Part shown: piece by piece, positions 23,301-30,346 of the stretch
How positions within the stretch are numbered: position 1 is the first letter of the stretch
How the letters are laid out: each line of letters starts with the position of its first letter
From: JBCAWW01 sp039024315
Lineage (GTDB): Bacteria > Bacteroidota > Bacteroidia > J057
Direction: 5' to 3'
Length of the DNA: 30,346 nt
NCBI GenBank assembly: GCA_039024315.1
Contig: JBCCQN010000091.1
Coordinates: 1-30,346 of the forward strand
The notes under the pieces: model-generated
Seen by the model: only the letters and a program-made list of their open reading frames with translations
Database searches by the model: none
What the model was told of the DNA's origin: nothing
Program-made: the position numbers and the translations under genes

Positions 23301-24799
23301 TGGTTGCAGTAGCATCAAATAGTGGTTTTTTCTCCCAGTTTTACCTCGATGGGGTAGATCAAACGGCAGGTTTTGCGAGCGATGCCCCTGCTGTGATTAG
23401 TCTCGGCGCTAGCGGCTCCAGTGGCTTACCGCTAGGAGGTTATATTGCCGAACTGATTGTTTATGATCGCCAGCTCAACATTGGCGAGCGACGTGATATA
23501 GAGACTTACTTAGCGACTAAATACGGCATCCAAATCGATCCCCTTCAGCATCGTTTTGTAGAGGAGTCCAATTATAATCAAGATATTATCGGCCTTGGCC
23601 GCGATTCCTTGCAGTGCTTTTTGCAGACAAGTAGCAAGAGTAATGAAAAAGATGCGGTACTGACTATTTCTATCGATCCTGATAGCCTAGGGGAAGAAGA
23701 TTTTATCTACGTTGGACACGATCATTGGGGGATGAGTGAAGATACTGATCCGCTCAACTTACCAGCGGGTATTGTCGCTCGAAACAGGCGTATCTGGCAA
23801 GTAAGGGCCTATGGTGATCCGGCTAGTTTTAATCTTCAATTTGAACTCGACAATTATACCCTAGAGAATCTCAACGAATTTGTCGTTCTCCGGGACGGGG
23901 GAAATAACTTCGACAATAGCCAAATCATCGCTAAAGACTACTACATTGATGGCAGTAGCATCATATTTGAAAATGTGCCACTCAAGGATGGCGATAATTT
24001 CTCTTTGGCTAGACGTGAAGTAGTTAGTGTGGACATCAGTCTTTGGCTAGAAGGGCCTTTTGACCCTATGCAGCAGTTGATGGGAGACGCTTTGCGAACG
24101 CTCAATCTGCTCCCACGCCAAGAACCCTTTACTGCTTTAGGAAACTTTACGATCCTCGGAGAGTGGGAGGGAGATAGCCTCAGCAATGCCGTCCTCAATA
24201 TCAGCGGTGCTGCTGCCATTGTCGATTGGATTTGGGTTGAACTAAGAGATGCCAATGACAGTACTCAAACATTAGCTGCTAGACCAGCTTTAATAAGAAG
24301 AGACGGAAAAATTGTTGATCTTGACGGCAAAAGTGCGCTGAGCTTTCCGGAGCTCAGTAGCGGCAATTATTTTTTGGTTGTCAGACATAGAAATCATCTT
24401 GGGGTAATGAGCGCTACTGCTCAAAATCTTGACAATACCGCTTCGCTTATTGACTTTTCTACCTTAGCCACCTATGGCACAGATGCCCTCAAGGATTTGG
24501 GCAATGGCCAAAAGGGACTATGGACGGGAGATGTAAATGGTGATGGACAGATAGTTTTTCAAGGGGGCAATAATGATGCAACCCAAATTTTTATCAAAGT
24601 ATTATCTGATCCTGCAAATTCAAGCTTTGCCCGCAACTATGTGGTCAGTGCTTATGATAATGCAGATTTGAATATGGATGGACAGATCATTTTTCAGGGA
24701 GGGCAAACTGATATATCAGAAATCTTTATATCGGTACTCACCCATCCCGGCAACACGAGCTTTAGCCGTGCTTTCGTTCTCTTACAGCAGCTACCTTGA
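20312..24799 (+). CDS. Large secreted protein with five lamin-tail domains and a C-terminal Ca-loop module
   Basis: The 1495-residue product has a signal peptide (1-26, cut near RLSA). Five lamin-tail (LTD) domains begin near residues 36, 201, 367, 535 and 700, each opening like VISEIHYNPP, then DPGDWVELYNP, and closing with a GGTPGAPN-type loop. About 859-1080 is a concanavalin/LamG-like domain (SLWLKADAGTSTTIDG, then GYIAELIVYDRQL and IETYLATKYGIQI). About 1085-1230 is a beta domain common in Bacteroidota cell-surface proteins. The end, about 1232-1495, runs from VSVDISLWLEGPFDP through VDWIWVELRD to two Ca-type loops at 1407 (DVNGDGQIVFQGG) and 1452 (DLNMDGQIIFQGG), and finishes at QQLP. 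No type A T9SS sorting domain follows. I recall this whole C-terminal module, ending in similar -QLP sequences, from many Saprospiria proteins. Likely role: surface adhesion or nucleic-acid/matrix binding. The next gene starts 72 bases later on the same strand. Confidence 0.9.
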   Translation: MKEKYIRLPWILLVLLLMLVSQRLSAQQCPTETPAVVISEIHYNPPNSPDPGDWVELYNPTAASIDLSAYQLQDQSNSYVIPNGTMLAAGAYLVLARNTFSFAAVYPGVSNYIGPLPFGLSGSGEMVKLLTDSGCTLDSVTYDDQYPWPVAADGNGPSLELINPLIDNSLATSWVASPVTNGTPGAPNAGAFDPCDPTPASIIITEISYNSPPPIDAGDWVEIYNPNSGAVDLSNWKLSDGSDIFNFPLGTTIGAYQYWVIVKDSAAFMAQHPSVSNFIGNMNFGLSKSGDQVILSSATACVVDGVIYEDGGDWPSIPDGNGPTLALTNIYLNNDLASSWGSEWNLGGSPGASNTIRPDPCWPTSPPNLLISEINYQSDTLNANAGDWVEIHNPTANPVDVSYYQLKDESGAGFFLPAGTVIPAGGYYVMVADSGLFTAQHPSVSNFAGQLGFSLSNSGQRLRLFTPNYCQVDDLTYDDLPPWPLAPNGMGFTLSLANNVQSNDSLSDWAASQNIGGTPGQANLLAADCPPSVAGIIINEIFYKSSPLFDPGDWIEIHNPTNTSIDLSQWVIMEETSGFRLPSGLILAPGEYWVIVEDSALFSTQYPTVNNFIGPMGFTLKGSGEHIFLLNSDFCIQDELEYKASAPWPLGPAGNGPSLSLIEPTRDNSLASSWLPSAHTGGTPGAANTISDPCDPQPSPIVINEIHYNSDPSFDPGNWVELYNPSNSSVDVSGWELHTDSASYVIPNNTSIAANSYLILAENTFLFSFQFWGVNPFIGPIGFGLDNAGEKLLLYNKTYCLVDSVKFNDKSPWPILGDGEGPSISLRDPALDNALGINWVASPGNGTPGKKNIPDPCFPARIDAGLSLWLKADAGTSTTIDGAGVNNWTDQSGADGDFSQGNSSRQPTYYASPAGFNGNPALYFDDIDDGMLGSLEINNPYTLFIVYNLESFPQGDARAVEGSSDWYIGPNQQRHTMVAGSVVGSGDPIVNNDNRAVVAVASNSGFFSQFYLDGVDQTAGFASDAPAVISLGASGSSGLPLGGYIAELIVYDRQLNIGERRDIETYLATKYGIQIDPLQHRFVEESNYNQDIIGLGRDSLQCFLQTSSKSNEKDAVLTISIDPDSLGEEDFIYVGHDHWGMSEDTDPLNLPAGIVARNRRIWQVRAYGDPASFNLQFELDNYTLENLNEFVVLRDGGNNFDNSQIIAKDYYIDGSSIIFENVPLKDGDNFSLARREVVSVDISLWLEGPFDPMQQLMGDALRTLNLLPRQEPFTALGNFTILGEWEGDSLSNAVLNISGAAAIVDWIWVELRDANDSTQTLAARPALIRRDGKIVDLDGKSALSFPELSSGNYFLVVRHRNHLGVMSATAQNLDNTASLIDFSTLATYGTDALKDLGNGQKGLWTGDVNGDGQIVFQGGNNDATQIFIKVLSDPANSSFARNYVVSAYDNADLNMDGQIIFQGGQTDISEIFISVLTHPGNTSFSRAFVLLQQLP
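20414..22880 (+). repeat. Five LTD domain repeats, about 166-residue period
   Basis: The repeated unit opens with a [VIL]-I-[NST]-E-I-x-Y motif, followed by GDWVE-[IL]-[YH]-NP and an end such as NGTPGAPN or GGTPGAAN. Starts are near residues 36, 201, 367, 535 and 700. DNA identity between copies is clearly lower than in the 594-bp repeats of the giant gene, so this is an old duplication. Confidence 0.85.
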
Positions 24800-24833
24800 T
24801 GGACGCTTGCTTGACTTAATTTGAATTCCCTAA

Positions 24834-24855
24834 CTCCCTGCCAAGGCAAGGGAGT
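24834..24855 (+). promoter_or_regulatory. Intergenic hairpin between the LTD and phosphatase genes
   Basis: CTCCCTGCC and GGCAAGGGAG pair with one bulged A around an AA loop. It lies 35 bases after the LTD stop and 17 bases before the next start. No strong T-run follows, so it may be a weak attenuator or processing site between two co-transcribed genes. Confidence 0.35.
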
Positions 24856-24871
24856 CTCTAGCTTTCTATCT

Positions 24872-27800
24872 ATGGGCAAACGATTTAATTTATTAGTTGT
24901 ATTTGCTTTTTTTGTCTCTATAATCCACGGTCAGACCATCACCAGAGGGCCCTACATCCAAATGCTTTCTGATGATAGAGCCGTCGTCAGATATCGAACT
25001 TCTACGCCCGTTCCTACCGAAGTAAGTGCCGGCACCAGTTTAGGCGTTTATACCGAATTTTATTCCTCAGCCACCAATACGACGGAGCATGAGGCGATTT
25101 TCACAGGCCTGAATGCAGATACAAGATATTTTTATGCTATTAATCAAAACGCGAGTCCCCTTCTCACGCCTAGTAGCGATCGCTATTTTCAGACGGCACC
25201 GCCTACTGGTTCGCATAGTCTGATTAGGGCTTGGATCCTAGGAGATTGTGGCACCGGTAACGCCAATGCACGCTCTGTGCGCAATGCCTACTACAACTAT
25301 CTCGGCAATCAGCACAATGACTTGATTTTGATGCTCGGAGACAATGCCTATAACAATGGCACCGATGCAGAATATCAAGGGGCGGTTTTTCAAAATATGT
25401 ACGAGGATCTACTGGCTCAATCGCCACTATTTCCTACCCTTGGCAATCATGAGTTTTACAATGGTGCCACTTCCTCAGCCACTGGCATTGGCCCCTATTT
25501 CAATATCTTTAGCCTCCCCACCAATGCGGAATTAGGTGGCTTGGCTTCAGGCACCGAAGCATACTATTCCTACGATTACGGCAACATTCACTTTATATCC
25601 TTGGATTCACACGATTCGGATAGGAGTCCTAGTGGCCCCATGCTGACTTGGTTGGATAATGATTTGGCACTGACTCAGCAAGAATGGATTGTCGTTTATT
25701 TTCATCACCCCCCTTACAGTAAAGGTAGCCACGACTCGGACGATGTCTCGGACAGTGGTGGGCGCTTAGAGGACATGCGAGAAAATGTATTGCCTATCCT
25801 CGAAAACTATGGGGTGGACCTAGTATTGAGCGGTCATAGCCACTCTTATGAGCGCTCTTATTTGCTTGATGGGCATTATGGGCTTTCTTCGACTTTGACT
25901 TCGGCCATGATTCTCGACAATGGTGATGGGCAAGAAAATGGCGATGGGGCTTACCAAAAAAACTACCTCAACGCTGCCAGCAGTGCTGGCGCAATTTATA
26001 TCACCTCTGGCAGTGCGGGTAAGATCAGTGGTGGTCCGCTCAATCACCCTGTCATGCATGCTTCCTTCAATACCTTAGGCTCATGTATCCTAGAGGTAGA
26101 TGGCGGTCGCCTTGACCTGAAATTTCTCAACAATAGTGGCGTTATCGCGGATTCTTTTACCATCAACAAGCAGATTTTTGTTGGCTCTCCCCCCACGGTT
26201 AGCATTAGCAACCCATTAGACGGGGCCTTTATCCCTCTCCCCACTACTATTACTCTCAGTAGCATTAGCAACGATGCAGATGGCAATGTGCAGAGCGTAG
26301 AGTACTTCGTCAATGGTATTTCTGCAGGGAGTAGTACTGTTAGTCCTTTTGATCTTTCATATGTTATTCCCGCTAGCGGAACGTTTGACCTTTATGCTAT
26401 CGCCACGGATAACGATGGCAATGCGGTAACTTCCAACGTCATTAGTTTTAATGTTGGGGCTAGTACAGCTAGCCTTACGGTAGCCGTAAGTAACTCTAAT
26501 GATGATGCCGAAGAAGGGGTAAGTGGTACGATCAAATTGACGAGTTCGGATTTAGAGCTCATCAATGAAGCCAATAGCGCTGATCAATTGGTAGGCATTC
26601 GTTTTAGAAATATAAGCGTTCCCGCAGGGGCAAAAATAGACAGCGCCTATATCCAATTTACGGTGGACGAGCTCAATAACGCCAATCCCGTTGATATTTC
26701 TATTCGTGGAGAGCAGCACTTCAACTCAGCTACTTTTGCTAACGTACTGGGCAACTTAAGTAATCGTGATTTCACCGAAGCTTCTGTCGTCTGGAGCCCT
26801 ATCAACTGGACGATTGTTGGGCAATCTGCTGCAGATCAACGTACACCTAACTTGGCTAGTATCATGCAGGAGATTGTTGATCTTCCAGGATGGCAGGCAA
26901 ATAATGCTGCAAGCTTTTTTCTCTCCGGTTGGGGCCGAAGAATCGCCGAATCTTACGACGGAACGGCTGCCCCAGAGCTTAGCGTTTATTATACCATATC
27001 ACCTCCCCCCCTCAATACAGCACCAGAAATAAGCATCAGTGGGATACCAGAAGGAGCTACCCAAATAAATTTCGATCCTATCACTTTTGTTGCCAAAACC
27101 AAAGATAGCACCGACTACGTCAATCGGGTAGAATTTTACCTCAATGGTGTGCTGCAAGTCAATGACAATACCTTTCCCTTTAGCCATGATATCACCCCTA
27201 CTAGCAACGGTGCATTTCAATTAGTGGCAGTTGCCATCGATCAAGGAGGCCTGAGTACTGCCGACACCCTCAACTATACCATAGACAACACCATCGTTCC
27301 GACAACTAGGACGGGCACCATCGCGACCAGTATCGCAGATGCTGAAGAGAATAAAAGTGGACTCGTACTACTCAATGGCAATCGCTTAGACCTCGTTCGT
27401 AACGCAAGCTATACGACTGGTAATCAAGTCATAGGCCTACATTACAGTAATCTGGATATCCCCCAAGGTTCCATCATTTATGAAGCCTATCTACAGTTTG
27501 TGAGTGCTGCTGGCAATCAAAACTATCATATCATTGATCTGGAAATAAGCGGGCATGCAAGTGAAAATGCCCCTATATTTAGTAATGTCAATAGTAATCT
27601 TTCCAGCCGAGCTCGCACTAGCGCTACGGTCTCCTGGGCTCCTCCTGTTTGGACGGCCACGAATCAGGTACTGCCGGCTCAGAGAACGCCTGATATTAGT
27701 AGTATTTTACAAGAAATCGTTGATCGCCCCGGGTGGCAAAGTAATAATGGTCTCGCCCTACTGATTGAAGGCGAAGGCGGTAGAGCGGCCCATGCTTATG

Positions 27801-30346
27801 ATAGTAATCCCGCCCGTGCGCCTCAATTGTTTATTAGCTATCTAGCTCCTCCACAGCCCGTTCAGGTCGAGCGCGGACCTTATCTACAGATGGGAAGCGA
27901 TACCAGCATGGTGGTACGATTGAGAACCCAGACCCCACGTCAGCTCGAACTGATTTATGGTACCAACCTCAACAATCTTAATCAAAGTGTAGGATCAGGA
28001 AGCAGTACTACCGAACATGAGTTCTTTATCGGTGGGCTCAATCCCAACACTACTTACTACTATGCGTTCGCCGAAGGCGTAGATACCTTCTTGACCCCCA
28101 ATAATAACCTCTACTGGCGTACTGCTCCTAGCCCAGGTACTCAACAAGCGATCAAAGCTTGGATATTGGGTGATCCTGGTACGGCCAATGCCAACGCCCG
28201 AGCCGTAAGAGATGCTTATTATAGCCGCATGAATGGCCAGCATACAGATCTAATGATCATGTTGGGCGACAATGCTTACAACAATGGTACAGATGCCCAA
28301 TATCAAGCAGCGGTTTTTGAAAATATGTATGAGGCGCTCCTACAAAAAACAGTCCTCTATCCTGCGCCTGGTAATCATGAGTTTTATAATGGGGGTACTT
28401 CCTCGGCTACAGAAACAGGCCCCTATTATGATATCTTTAGCCTTCCCAAAAACGCAGAAGCGGGCGGTTTAGCCTCAGGTACCGAGGCATATTATAGCTA
28501 CGATTTTGGTAATGTCCACTTTATTTCACTGGACTCTCATGACTCAGACCGCAGTACTTCTGGAAGCATGTTGACTTGGTTGACCAATGACCTCGCGGCA
28601 ACAGATCAGGAATGGATTGTCGTTTATTTTCATCATCCTCCTTACACCAAGGGCAGTCATGATTCTGACAATGTAAATGACTCAGGAGGGCGCTTGCGGG
28701 ACATACGAGAAAATGTACTACCTATACTTGAAAACTACGGGGTTGATTTGGTCCTGAGTGGACATAGTCATTCCTATGAGAGGTCTTTCTTACTCAATGG
28801 CCATTATGACATTTCTTCGACTCTGACCCCCGCCATGATCCTAGACAATGGCAATGGGCAAGTTTTAGGGGATGGGGCATATGAAAAAGATTATCTCAAC
28901 AATGCTAGTACAGAGGGAACCGTCTATATCACTGCCGGTAGCTCTGGCAAAATATCAGGAGGGGCTCTCAATCACCCCGCCATGTATGCCTCACTCAATA
29001 CCCTGGGTTCTTGCCTTTTGGAGGTAGATGGTGATCAGTTAGAACTTAAATTCTTGACCTCTACTGGCATAGTAGCAGATTCCTTTCTGATCCAAAAAAC
29101 CATCATTATTGGGGATCCTCCAGTAGTTAATATGACAGCTCCGCTGAACGCTAGTTCTTTTGCTGGACCGCAAACTATCACTTTAGAAGCAAATGCAACA
29201 GATAGCGATGGCACAGTAAGCTCAGTAGAGTTTGTCGTGAATAATACCGCTGTCGGTACAGTCAATGCTGCACCTTGGCAGTTAAACTTTGCCGCCAATA
29301 TTGTCGGTAATTATGAGGTGTATGCCATTGCGACTGACAATGATGGCAATGTAGTGAATTCGGACACTATACAATTTAGTATCACTCCCTCACTGATTCC
29401 ACCGACAGTCAGCATTAGCGCGCCAGTTGATGGCACCATCTACCCTGCGCCGCAGGCGATCACCTTAGCAGCGAATGCGGCCGATGCGGATGGAACAGTT
29501 ACTAGCGTAGAGTTCTTCATCAATGGCCTCTCCATAGGCACAGTCAACGCTGCTCCTTGGCAATTAGCCTATGTAATTCCCGCTAGCGGTACTTATGACC
29601 TTTATGCCATCGCCGCTGATGATGATGCTAATACCACCACTTCGGCTACCATACAATTTAGCGCCAAGACCCCTCCGACGGTCAGCATTAGCGCGCCGCT
29701 TGACGGCACCATCTACCCTGCTCCGCAGGCGATCACTTTAGCAGCGAATGCGGCTGATGCGGATGGGAGTATTACTGGCGTGGAGTTCTTTGTCAATGGC
29801 CTCTCCATAGGCACCGTCAACGCTGCCCCTTGGCAATTAGCCTATGTAATTCCCGCTAGCGGTACTTATGACCTTTATGCCATCGCCGCTGACGATGATG
29901 CTAATACCACCACTTCGGCTACCATACAATTTAGCGCCAAGACCCCTCCGACGGTCAGCATTAGCACGCCAGTTGATGGCACCATCTATCCTGCGCCGCA
30001 GGCGATCACCTTAGCAGCGAATGCAGCCGATGCTGATGGGAGTATTACTGGCGTAGAGTTCTTCGTCAATGGCATTTCCGTAGGCACGGTCAATACTGCG
30101 CCTTGGCAATTGGCTTATGTAATTCCTGCTAGCGGTACTTATGATGTGTACGCAGTGGCGACTGATGACGATGGAAACAACACGACTTCGGCTACCATTC
30201 AATTTAGCGCCAAGACCCCACCAACAGTCAGCATAAGCGCGCCGCTTGACGGTACCATCTACCCTGCTCCACAGGCGATTACCTTAGAAGCAAATGCTGC
30301 TGATCCAGATGGTAGCATTACTGGCGTAGAGTTCTTCGTCAATGGC
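24872..30346 (+). CDS. Giant secreted protein with two purple-acid-phosphatase modules (runs off the window)
   Basis: The frame is open from ATG 24872 to the last base, giving 1825 residues with no stop. Signal peptide 1-20 (FFVSIIHG, then QTITRGPYIQ). Phosphatase module 1 (about 24-425) has a fibronectin-like N-terminal part and then every metal motif: GDCG (Asp125), GDNAY (Asp157, Tyr160), GNHE (Asn192), YFHH (278-279) and GHSH (His322, His324). Next come an Ig-like domain (about 438-525), a beta domain with DDAEE (about 529-710), a second Ig-like domain (about 717-808), a second ADAEE domain (about 811-992), and phosphatase module 2 (about 1000-1410) with GDPG, GDNAY, GNHE, YFHH and GHSH. 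Module 2 lies exactly 976 residues after module 1 at both Asp125/1101 and His322/1298. From about 1417 on come Ig-like repeats. Likely an extracellular metallophosphoesterase. A T9SS sorting domain would be expected beyond the window. It is probably co-transcribed with the LTD gene. Confidence 0.9.
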   Translation, partial: MGKRFNLLVVFAFFVSIIHGQTITRGPYIQMLSDDRAVVRYRTSTPVPTEVSAGTSLGVYTEFYSSATNTTEHEAIFTGLNADTRYFYAINQNASPLLTPSSDRYFQTAPPTGSHSLIRAWILGDCGTGNANARSVRNAYYNYLGNQHNDLILMLGDNAYNNGTDAEYQGAVFQNMYEDLLAQSPLFPTLGNHEFYNGATSSATGIGPYFNIFSLPTNAELGGLASGTEAYYSYDYGNIHFISLDSHDSDRSPSGPMLTWLDNDLALTQQEWIVVYFHHPPYSKGSHDSDDVSDSGGRLEDMRENVLPILENYGVDLVLSGHSHSYERSYLLDGHYGLSSTLTSAMILDNGDGQENGDGAYQKNYLNAASSAGAIYITSGSAGKISGGPLNHPVMHASFNTLGSCILEVDGGRLDLKFLNNSGVIADSFTINKQIFVGSPPTVSISNPLDGAFIPLPTTITLSSISNDADGNVQSVEYFVNGISAGSSTVSPFDLSYVIPASGTFDLYAIATDNDGNAVTSNVISFNVGASTASLTVAVSNSNDDAEEGVSGTIKLTSSDLELINEANSADQLVGIRFRNISVPAGAKIDSAYIQFTVDELNNANPVDISIRGEQHFNSATFANVLGNLSNRDFTEASVVWSPINWTIVGQSAADQRTPNLASIMQEIVDLPGWQANNAASFFLSGWGRRIAESYDGTAAPELSVYYTISPPPLNTAPEISISGIPEGATQINFDPITFVAKTKDSTDYVNRVEFYLNGVLQVNDNTFPFSHDITPTSNGAFQLVAVAIDQGGLSTADTLNYTIDNTIVPTTRTGTIATSIADAEENKSGLVLLNGNRLDLVRNASYTTGNQVIGLHYSNLDIPQGSIIYEAYLQFVSAAGNQNYHIIDLEISGHASENAPIFSNVNSNLSSRARTSATVSWAPPVWTATNQVLPAQRTPDISSILQEIVDRPGWQSNNGLALLIEGEGGRAAHAYDSNPARAPQLFISYLAPPQPVQVERGPYLQMGSDTSMVVRLRTQTPRQLELIYGTNLNNLNQSVGSGSSTTEHEFFIGGLNPNTTYYYAFAEGVDTFLTPNNNLYWRTAPSPGTQQAIKAWILGDPGTANANARAVRDAYYSRMNGQHTDLMIMLGDNAYNNGTDAQYQAAVFENMYEALLQKTVLYPAPGNHEFYNGGTSSATETGPYYDIFSLPKNAEAGGLASGTEAYYSYDFGNVHFISLDSHDSDRSTSGSMLTWLTNDLAATDQEWIVVYFHHPPYTKGSHDSDNVNDSGGRLRDIRENVLPILENYGVDLVLSGHSHSYERSFLLNGHYDISSTLTPAMILDNGNGQVLGDGAYEKDYLNNASTEGTVYITAGSSGKISGGALNHPAMYASLNTLGSCLLEVDGDQLELKFLTSTGIVADSFLIQKTIIIGDPPVVNMTAPLNASSFAGPQTITLEANATDSDGTVSSVEFVVNNTAVGTVNAAPWQLNFAANIVGNYEVYAIATDNDGNVVNSDTIQFSITPSLIPPTVSISAPVDGTIYPAPQAITLAANAADADGTVTSVEFFINGLSIGTVNAAPWQLAYVIPASGTYDLYAIAADDDANTTTSATIQFSAKTPPTVSISAPLDGTIYPAPQAITLAANAADADGSITGVEFFVNGLSIGTVNAAPWQLAYVIPASGTYDLYAIAADDDANTTTSATIQFSAKTPPTVSISTPVDGTIYPAPQAITLAANAADADGSITGVEFFVNGISVGTVNTAPWQLAYVIPASGTYDVYAVATDDDGNNTTSATIQFSAKTPPTVSISAPLDGTIYPAPQAITLEANAADPDGSITGVEFFVNG
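29411..30346 (+). repeat. Ig-like tandem repeat array, exact 273-bp period
   Basis: The AGC of VSIS recurs at 29411, 29684, 29957 and 30230, always 273 bases (91 codons) apart. The copies are nearly identical in runs such as IYPAPQAITL and YVIPASGTYD. The fourth copy is cut by the window end. More divergent units lie just upstream (about 29120) and between the phosphatase modules (about 26186). Confidence 0.92.

Overview
The window reads as a chromosomal stretch from a Bacteroidota bacterium, most likely of the Saprospiria (Lewinella/Haliscomenobacter type). The grounds are lipoproteins with lipobox cysteines, very large secreted modular proteins with T9SS-type C-terminal sorting domains, A-rich start regions without Shine-Dalgarno motifs, and lamin-tail, cohesin/dockerin-like and FGE-like folds that are typical of that group. 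The taxonomic call rests on protein style and memory, not on a search. No rRNA, tRNA, CRISPR array, transposase or phage gene was seen.

Layout. 1-1473 (+): the end of an unknown gene, a GNAT acetyltransferase starting one base later, and a microbial poly(ADP-ribose) glycohydrolase-like macrodomain protein. 1605-3533 (-): a secreted TAP/proline-iminopeptidase-like alpha/beta hydrolase and a small secreted unknown. 3624-4730 (+): a Tat-exported Gfo/Idh/MocA oxidoreductase. 4877-8109 (-): a beta-propeller protein with a T9SS tail, an esterase lipoprotein and a GH130-type lipoprotein. 8776-15489 (+): a 2237-residue T9SS-secreted protein with an exact 594-bp internal repeat, a LamG domain, two cohesin-like domains, a dockerin-like pair and a sorting domain. 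15887-17428 (-): a GH20 beta-hexosaminidase lipoprotein. 17760-20084 (-): a tight three-gene unit (DUF1080 glycoside-hydrolase-like, YceI, FGE-like). 20312-24799 (+): a 1495-residue protein with five lamin-tail domains and a duplicated Ca-loop C-terminus. 24872 to the window end (+): an open giant gene carrying two complete purple-acid-phosphatase modules, two DAEE-type beta domains and a 273-bp Ig-like repeat array that runs off the end.

How the genes may work together. Most products are predicted to be outside the cytoplasm: glycan-active enzymes (GH20, GH130-like, DUF1080, esterase, oxidoreductase), a peptidase, phosphatases and huge adhesive or scaffold proteins. This suits a surface-attached polymer degrader, but the genes do not form a classical SusC/SusD polysaccharide utilisation locus.

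The least explained signal is non-coding. Between 1.4 and 17.7 kb lies a family of short hairpin repeats built on a GCGNAGC core, with eight full copies and one half copy. The second stem pair switches between C-G and T-A, and two copies sit inside a coding sequence. They are associated with a second interspersed foldback repeat (1488-1570 and 15595-15754) and with a composite direct repeat on either side of the GH20 gene.
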